From Chloroflexota bacterium (GTDB taxonomy: Bacteria > Chloroflexota > Chloroflexia > Thermomicrobiales > UBA6265), in assembly GCA_019348515.1 (NCBI GenBank), contig JAHWJF010000054.1, positions 1 through 11,781 of the forward strand: a DNA stretch of 11,781 nucleotides, written 5' to 3'. Positions 6,804-11,781 of the stretch are shown here, piece by piece (the stretch's first letter is position 1; every line of letters starts with the position of its first letter). Under the pieces are notes generated by a model. The model made no database searches. It was not told the origin of the DNA and was given only the letters and a program-made list of their open reading frames with translations. A program made the position numbers and the translations under genes.

Positions 6804-7505
6804 GTGGAAATCAACGTTCGCTACTTCGCCATCATTCGCGAGATTGTCGGTCGCTCCGTGGAGCAGCGCTCGGCGCCGGAGGGGACGACAGCCGGGGATG
6901 TCTTCGACGCACTCGCCGGCGATTTTCCACGACTTCAACGCATGAAACCCGTGACGATGCTGATGGTCAACAAATCCTATGTGACTCATGACCATGCGTT
7001 GAGCGACGGTGATGAGCTTGCGCTTATCCCTCCCGTGAGCGGTGGCGAGGGAAAGCGCTTCCGGATTCAGTCTGAAGCGCTCGATCCCCGGCTGACTGAA
7101 TCACTTGTCGCCCATGCTGGGGCGGGCGCCATCGCGACGTTTATCGGGACGGTGCGTGACCACGGTCGTGGCAGGGAGGTGACCCATCTCGAGTACGAAG
7201 CCTATGCTCCGGCTGCCGAGCTCACACTGGAGCAGATTGGAGAGGAAATCCGGGAACGGTGGGGCGTTGATCGCGTAGCCATCATCCACCGTGTCGGCTC
7301 ACTGGAGATTGGGGAAGCAAGCGTTGTCATAAGCGTGGCGTCGGCCCATCGTGAGGCCGCCTTTGACGCGTGCAGGTACGCGATCGAGCGGATCAAAGAA
7401 ATTGTGCCTATTTGGAAGAAAGAGCACTACGCCGATGGCGCCGCGTGGTTGGGGAGCGAGCACGATTATCAAGTCGAGACTGGCCGACTGGCAGGCGAGA
7501 GCTAG
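6804..7505 (+). CDS. moaDE: Fused MoaD-MoaE molybdopterin synthase
   Basis: MPT synthase puts two sulfurs into precursor Z (cPMP) to make molybdopterin. It normally has two proteins: the ubiquitin-like sulfur carrier MoaD and the catalytic MoaE. Here both are in one 233-residue chain. Residues 1-81 are MoaD, from VRYFAIIREIVG to the characteristic end LIPPVSGG. After about five linker residues, 87-226 are MoaE, with FIGTVRDHGRG (113-123), the LEYEAY segment (129-134) and the active-site stretch IERIKEIVPIWKKEHYADG (Lys198 and Lys205). The Gly80-Gly81 that must be exposed to accept sulfur is internal, so cleavage after Gly81 is expected. Such cleavage is known, from memory, for the mycobacterial fusion MoaX. 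The start is GTG at 6804, with GGAAGG a few bases upstream. It lies on the same strand as moeA. Confidence 0.95.
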   Translation: MEINVRYFAIIREIVGRSVEQRSAPEGTTAGDVFDALAGDFPRLQRMKPVTMLMVNKSYVTHDHALSDGDELALIPPVSGGEGKRFRIQSEALDPRLTESLVAHAGAGAIATFIGTVRDHGRGREVTHLEYEAYAPAAELTLEQIGEEIRERWGVDRVAIIHRVGSLEIGEASVVISVASAHREAAFDACRYAIERIKEIVPIWKKEHYADGAAWLGSEHDYQVETGRLAGES

Positions 7506-7540
7506 GCCGGTCTTCCGTTCCAGGACACCGTGGTGGTCGA

Positions 7541-7569
7541 TTGAATAAATTGATCAAGAACTCTACAAT
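7541..7569 (+). promoter_or_regulatory. Sigma-70-like promoter for cysK
   Basis: TTGAAT (7541-7546) and TACAAT (7564-7569) are exactly 17 bases apart in an AT-rich patch that stands out from its surroundings. Transcription would start near 7576 and give a leader of about 40 bases, with GAGGAG at 7602-7607 ahead of the cysK ATG. So cysK is probably transcribed separately from moaD-moaE. Confidence 0.65.
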
Positions 7570-7617
7570 AGCATCCGAGCATCGCCTCGTTCTTACCCTC
7601 TGAGGAGCAGATCCACC

Positions 7618-8643
7618 ATGACAGAGACTGCCGTTGGTTCCGTCAAAGACGCCAATCTTGATCTCACACCGCGACGAAAGCGGCCCGCCATCGCGAATGA
7701 CGCAACGGAGCTGATCGGCAACACGCCGCTGGTGCGGCTGTCGCGGTTCACGGGCGATACTCCCGGAATTCTTGTCGGCAAACTCGAGTCGTTCAGTCCG
7801 GGCTTTTCGGTCAAGGACCGCATTGGCGTGGCAATGATCGAGCAGGCAGAGGCAGAGGGGACCATCCAACCCGGAGTCACGACGATTGTGGAGCCGACCA
7901 GCGGGAACACCGGAATCGCCCTGGCGTGGGTCGCCGCCGCGAAGGGATACCGACTCATCTTGACGATGCCAGAAAGTATGAGCTTGGAGCGTCGCGTCTT
8001 GCTTCTTGGCTATGGTGCGGAGCTGGTGCTCACGCCTGCGTCCGAAGGTATGTCCGGCGCCGTGCGGCGGGCCGAGGAGATTGTCGCGGCAACGGCGAAC
8101 GCCTGGATGCCGCAGCAGTTCGAGAATCCGGCTAATCCGGAGATCCACCGACGCACGACCGCTGCGGAACTCTGGGACGACACTGACGGTAAGATCGATA
8201 TCCTCATCAGCGGCATCGGCACCGGTGGAACGGTCACGGGTGCAGGACAGGTGCTAAAGCGGCTCAAGCCGGAGCTCCAGGTCGTGGCGGTGGAGCCGGC
8301 GGAATCTCCGCTGCTGGCAACCGGCCAGGCGGGTCCACACAAGATTCAAGGCATCGGAGCGAACTTCGTGCCTGATGTTCTCGACCGCGATATCTACGAT
8401 GAGATCATCCATGTGGACGTCCAGACCGCCGTCGCTGCCGAGCATGAACTGATGGTCAAGGAGGGGCTCCTGAACGGGATCTCTGGCGGAGCCGCCGCTG
8501 CGGCGGCGCGCGAGGTAGCCAGACGACCCGAGAACCAGGGCAAGCTGATCGTCGTGGTCCTGCCCGATTCGGGTGAACGGTATTTGAGCACAGTCGCCTT
8601 CGCGGACCTGCGAGACCGCGCCGCGGCGATGAGCGCCGGTTAG
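7618..8643 (+). CDS. cysK: Cysteine synthase (O-acetylserine sulfhydrylase)
   Basis: This PLP enzyme makes cysteine from O-acetylserine and sulfide in the cytoplasm. The 341-residue chain has PGFSVKDRIG (61-70) with the PLP lysine Lys66, the substrate loop PTSGNTG (93-99), the phosphate-binding GIGTGGTVTG (199-208), HKIQGIGANFVP (241-252), GISGGAA (287-293) and LPDSGERYLST (315-325). The family start ELIGNTPLVRL appears only at residue 31, so there is a polar N-terminal extension of about 25 residues. The ribosome site GAGGAG at 7602-7607 supports the start at 7618. The usual NPG before SVKDR reads SPG here. Cystathionine beta-synthase is less likely because the CysK-type HKIQGIG segment is present and no CBS domains follow. 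A promoter precedes it and a strong palindrome ends it. Cysteine is the usual sulfur source for MPT synthase, but I infer no specific link. Confidence 0.95.
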   Translation: MTETAVGSVKDANLDLTPRRKRPAIANDATELIGNTPLVRLSRFTGDTPGILVGKLESFSPGFSVKDRIGVAMIEQAEAEGTIQPGVTTIVEPTSGNTGIALAWVAAAKGYRLILTMPESMSLERRVLLLGYGAELVLTPASEGMSGAVRRAEEIVAATANAWMPQQFENPANPEIHRRTTAAELWDDTDGKIDILISGIGTGGTVTGAGQVLKRLKPELQVVAVEPAESPLLATGQAGPHKIQGIGANFVPDVLDRDIYDEIIHVDVQTAVAAEHELMVKEGLLNGISGGAAAAAAREVARRPENQGKLIVVVLPDSGERYLSTVAFADLRDRAAAMSAG

Positions 8644-8659
8644 TCTTCCTGGTGCTTGT

Positions 8660-8708
8660 GATCGAATAAACAGCGGCCGGCAAACTGCCGGCCGCTGTTT
8701 ATTCGATC
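8660..8708. terminator. Perfect 23-bp palindrome, bidirectional terminator
   Basis: Two 23-base arms (8660-8682 and 8686-8708) are exact reverse complements around a 3-base loop (AAC). The inner part is GC-rich (CAGCGGCCGGCA) and the outer part is AT-rich (AATAAA / TTTATT), so transcripts from either strand fold into a GC stem followed by a U-rich stretch. It lies 16 bases after the cysK stop and 12 bases after the nrdJ stop, so it would end both genes. Confidence 0.85.
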
Positions 8709-8720
8709 GTCGTGCCTTCT

Positions 8721-11700
8721 CTACGAGCAGCCCAAGCTGTTACCACAATTCAGGCACTTGTAGCAGGATCCATTGCGTACCGTTATGTGCCCGCATACGT
8801 CGCAGAACGGTGCGTCACCCATCATCTCGGAGAGGTGTGTGCTCATCACGCTGACAGCCGTGGTGCCCTCCAGCATCGTGGATGTAGAGCTGGAATCGTG
8901 ACCATGTCTGCCATTTCCGTTTCGCCCGGGACGGACAGTCGACGAGGTGTTCGTAGCGGCGGGCGGACTCTGGTCAACGTTCCCGGCGGGAGCGTCATAG
9001 CCGGTCTCGCTCGCTCCGCCATCGGAGAGCTCCTCCGTAGCCGGTTCGTCCAGCTCAGGCGGAACTTGCGTCAGATCGGTGCGCCCGAGGTATTCGAGTC
9101 CCAGAACTCGGAAAACGTAGTCGATGATCGAAGTCGCCATCTTGATATTGGGGTGACCCGACACCATCCCCTGCGGCTCGAACCGCGTGAAGGTGAAAGT
9201 CTCGACAAACTCCTCGAGCGGCACCCCGTACTGAAGACCCTTCGAGATGGCGATGGCGAAGCAGTTGATCATCGAGCGGAACGCGGCGCCCTCTTTGTGC
9301 ATATCGATGAAGATTTCGCCGATGCTGCCATCTTCGTACTCGCCGGTGCGGAGGAAGACCTTGTTTCCGGCGACGCGAGCTTCCTGCGTGAACCCGCTGC
9401 GCCGCGCCGGCAGCCGGCGCCGGACTGGCTGCGATTGAGTAGCGGCGGCGGTCGCTGTAGTCGACGGCGCGGCAGCCGCGCGCTCCTGCTCCCACTCGGC
9501 CCGTGCTCGCGCCAGCGCTTCGGTCACCGCTTCCGCTGTCGCTTGCTCGATGCGAAGCTGAATCTCGCTCTCCGACGTGGCTTCCGCATCGGTGAAGACT
9601 TTGGGGTCACTCTTCGCGGAGAGCGGCTGGCTCAGTTTGGAACCATCACGGTATAGGGCCATCGCCTTGATACCGTGTCGCCAGCTCTGCTCGTAGGCGT
9701 CGAGCACGTCTTCGACGGACGCTTCGTTCGGCATGTTGATCGTCTTCGAAATCGCGCCGGAGAGGAAGCTCTGGGCAGCGCTCATCATCCGGATATGACC
9801 CATATGGTGGATGAATCGCGTCCCTGTTTTCCCGCATTTGTTGGCACAGTCAAAGACCGGAAGATGCTCGTCACGGAGGAACGGCGCGCCCTCAACCGTC
9901 ATCGAGCCGCAACTAACGATGTTGGCTTCGTCGATCTCGTGCTGGCGGAAACCGAGCGCCCGCAGCAGATCGAATCCAGGTTGACTCGCGTCAGCGACGG
10001 ATATTCCGGCGCGCTGCAACGCCTCTTCTCCGAGTGCCCAGACATTGAAGGCAAACCCGAGCTCGAACACCCCGGGCAATGATGCCTCGATCTTGTCGAT
10101 GTCACTATCGAGGAATCCACGATCCCGAAGTGAGGCGCGGTTGATGTGTGGGGTGCCGTCGAGCGTCATCGTCCCGAGCACATACCTCAGGATCGCACGC
10201 TGCTCCTCATCGGAGTAGCCGAGATTGCGCAGAGCGGGTTCGATGCTCTGGTTGGCGATCTTGAAGTAGCCGCCACCCGCCAGCTTCTTGAACTTCACCA
10301 GCGCAAAATCGGGCTCGACACCGGTCGTATCGCAGTCCATCAACAGACCAATGGTGCCGGTGGGGGCGAGCAGGGTCGTCTGAGCATTTCGATACCCATG
10401 CTTCTCCCCTTCCGCCAGGGCGCGATCCCATGAGTCGCGCGCGGCGGCGAGCAACGGTCCCCGCACGCGGTCGGCCGATACAGGCATCGGCAGCACGGAG
10501 AGCTGCTCATACTCCGAAGAAGCGGCGTCGTATGCCGCCCGCCGGTGATTCCGGATGACCCGCAGCATATGCTCGCGGTTCGCGGTGAACCCGGGGAATG
10601 GTCCCAGGTGCCCGGCCAGCTCAGCCGAGGCGGCGTAACTCTCGCCTGTCATCAACGCCGTGATCGCGCCAGCGTAGGCCCGAGCCTGATCAGAGTCGTA
10701 CGGCATTCCGAGGAGCATCAGCACCGTGCCCAGGTTGGCATAGCCGAGGCCAAGTGTGCGGTAGTCATACGACAACCGTGCGATCTCTTCGCTGGGGAAC
10801 TGGGCCATGAGCACGCTGATCTCGAGCACGATGGTCCACAACCGGACGGCATGCCGGAACGACTGGACGTCGAACTCACCGGTTTCCGGATCAAGGAACT
10901 TGAGCAGGTTCAACGACGCCAAATTGCAGGCCGTGTTATCGAGGAACATGTACTCCGAACATGGGTTGCTGGCGTTGATGCGGCCAGCTTCGGGGCAGGT
11001 GTGCCAGTCATTGATCGTCGTGTCGAACTGGAGACCCGGATCAGCGCACTGCCATGCCGCCTCCGCGATCTGCTTCCAGAGGTCGCGCGCCTTGATGGTC
11101 TTGCTGACGTGCGAGGGATCGGTCCGCCACCGCAAGTGCCAGTCGTCGTCGCGCTCGACCGCCTTCAGGAACGCATCGCTGACTCGAACCGAGTTGTTTG
11201 AATTCTGCCCGGAGACCGTCCCATATGCTTCGCCGTTGAAGTCGCTGGGGTACCCCGCGGCGATGAGGGCGGCGACCTTCTTCTCCTCATCAACCTTCCA
11301 GTTGATGAATTTTTCGATATCAGGATGGTCGACGTCGAGAACGACCATCTTCGCGGCGCGGCGGGTCGTGCCGCCGCTCTTGATCGCGCCAGCCGCACGA
11401 TCGCCAACGCGGAGGAAGCTCATGAGTCCCGACGACGTGCCCCCACCGGAAAGGGGCTCGCCTTCGCCGCGGACAGCGGAGAAGTTCGTGCCGGTTCCGG
11501 AGCCATATTTGAAGATTCGGGCCTCGCGAACCCAGAGATCCATGAGACCGCCCGGTTCCACGAGCGAGTCGTTCGCGCTCTGAATGAAGCAGGCATGTGG
11601 TTGGGGGCGCGTGTAGGCGTCGTCACTGGCTTTCACCTGACCATCAGCCGGGTCGACGTAATAGTGGCCCTGTGCAGGACCCGTGATCCCGTATGCCCAG

Positions 11701-11781
11701 GCCAGCCCAGTGTTGAACCACTGAGGCGAGTTCGGCGCCACCATCTGATGAACAAGCATGTACGCAAGCTCATCCTGAAAC
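8721..11781 (-). CDS. nrdJ: B12-dependent class II ribonucleotide reductase (N-terminus off the window)
   Basis: NrdJ reduces ribonucleotides to deoxyribonucleotides using a thiyl radical made from adenosylcobalamin, so it needs no oxygen. The frame is open through the right edge (FQDELAYMLVHQMVAPNSPQ), so the start is missing. Numbered from the Met at 11759, which is internal, the barrel has PHACF (Cys57), NPCSEY (Cys267, the likely thiyl radical site, with Glu269) and DNTACNLASLN (Cys278). Cys57 and Cys278 would form the redox pair. LAPTGTIGLLMDCDTTGVEPDF (465-486) is also typical. After the barrel come a charged, Ala-rich, probably coiled segment (about 728-790), a TSCPD-type domain (about 797-895, GEIFIDMHKEG), a disordered Gly/Ser/Thr-rich linker (about 900-975) and a tail with six cysteines (986, 989, 999, 1002, 1005, 1011). 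The tail likely binds zinc and relays electrons to the active site. I see no intein. Confidence 0.96.
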   Translation of the reverse strand, partial: FQDELAYMLVHQMVAPNSPQWFNTGLAWAYGITGPAQGHYYVDPADGQVKASDDAYTRPQPHACFIQSANDSLVEPGGLMDLWVREARIFKYGSGTGTNFSAVRGEGEPLSGGGTSSGLMSFLRVGDRAAGAIKSGGTTRRAAKMVVLDVDHPDIEKFINWKVDEEKKVAALIAAGYPSDFNGEAYGTVSGQNSNNSVRVSDAFLKAVERDDDWHLRWRTDPSHVSKTIKARDLWKQIAEAAWQCADPGLQFDTTINDWHTCPEAGRINASNPCSEYMFLDNTACNLASLNLLKFLDPETGEFDVQSFRHAVRLWTIVLEISVLMAQFPSEEIARLSYDYRTLGLGYANLGTVLMLLGMPYDSDQARAYAGAITALMTGESYAASAELAGHLGPFPGFTANREHMLRVIRNHRRAAYDAASSEYEQLSVLPMPVSADRVRGPLLAAARDSWDRALAEGEKHGYRNAQTTLLAPTGTIGLLMDCDTTGVEPDFALVKFKKLAGGGYFKIANQSIEPALRNLGYSDEEQRAILRYVLGTMTLDGTPHINRASLRDRGFLDSDIDKIEASLPGVFELGFAFNVWALGEEALQRAGISVADASQPGFDLLRALGFRQHEIDEANIVSCGSMTVEGAPFLRDEHLPVFDCANKCGKTGTRFIHHMGHIRMMSAAQSFLSGAISKTINMPNEASVEDVLDAYEQSWRHGIKAMALYRDGSKLSQPLSAKSDPKVFTDAEATSESEIQLRIEQATAEAVTEALARARAEWEQERAAAAPSTTATAAATQSQPVRRRLPARRSGFTQEARVAGNKVFLRTGEYEDGSIGEIFIDMHKEGAAFRSMINCFAIAISKGLQYGVPLEEFVETFTFTRFEPQGMVSGHPNIKMATSIIDYVFRVLGLEYLGRTDLTQVPPELDEPATEELSDGGASETGYDAPAGNVDQSPPAATNTSSTVRPGRNGNGRHGHDSSSTSTMLEGTTAVSVMSTHLSEMMGDAPFCDVCGHITVRNGSCYKCLNCGNSLGCS

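Noticed and set aside
8712..9656. A 314-residue plus-strand frame opposite the end of nrdJ
   Set aside because: The opposite strand encodes the recognisable TSCPD domain and cysteine tail. The frame also starts just past the terminator and is rich in Arg, as shadow frames usually are.
8721..11781. An intein or other insertion in nrdJ
   Set aside because: Reductases often carry inteins, but the catalytic motifs are spaced normally (Cys267 to Cys278 are 11 residues apart) and no splicing motifs are visible.
1..11781. CRISPR array, transposon, toxin-antitoxin pair or phage remnants
   Set aside because: I found no regularly spaced repeats, transposase motifs or paired small toxin genes by reading both strands. 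A computed search could still find degenerate remnants.

Overview
The window reads as an ordinary housekeeping stretch of a GC-rich bacterial chromosome. I see no CRISPR array, insertion sequence, phage gene, tRNA or rRNA. The gene set fits a Chloroflexota-like organism, possibly near Thermomicrobia/Sphaerobacter: a large B12-dependent class II ribonucleotide reductase with a cysteine-rich tail, a fused MoaD-MoaE protein, a long Rel protein and a lipoprotein cytochrome c. That placement is an inference from gene style and is of low to moderate confidence.

Layout. Bases 1-75 may be the tail of a rightward gene. Bases 111-4828 are a leftward cluster in the transcribed order rel, pfkB-type sugar kinase, lgt, lipoprotein c-type cytochrome. 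Gaps are 2, 28 and 98 bases. A good sigma-70-like promoter lies in front of rel (4884-4912) and a second in front of the cytochrome gene (654-682). From about 5040 the genes run rightward: moeA, an unrecognised 75-residue small protein, a moaD-moaE fusion, then cysK with its own near-consensus promoter (7541-7569). A perfect 23-bp palindrome (8660-8708) ends cysK and, from the other side, nrdJ. The nrdJ gene runs leftward from beyond the right edge.

How the genes fit together. Rel makes and degrades the stringent-response alarmone (p)ppGpp and is tightly joined to a sugar kinase. Lgt attaches the lipid anchor to lipoproteins, and the next gene encodes a probable lipoprotein, the cytochrome. 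MoeA and MoaD-MoaE carry out two steps of molybdenum cofactor synthesis: sulfur insertion by MPT synthase and molybdenum insertion. CysK makes cysteine, the usual ultimate sulfur source for that pathway. NrdJ makes deoxyribonucleotides without an oxygen requirement.

No clearly new biological system is visible. The points most worth a second look are the cytochrome with no methionine in its mature part, the Rel protein that combines an intact hydrolase domain with an EFDD-type synthetase motif, the MoaD-MoaE fusion with a buried Gly-Gly, the small protein between the cofactor genes, and the overlapping hairpins ahead of moaD-moaE.
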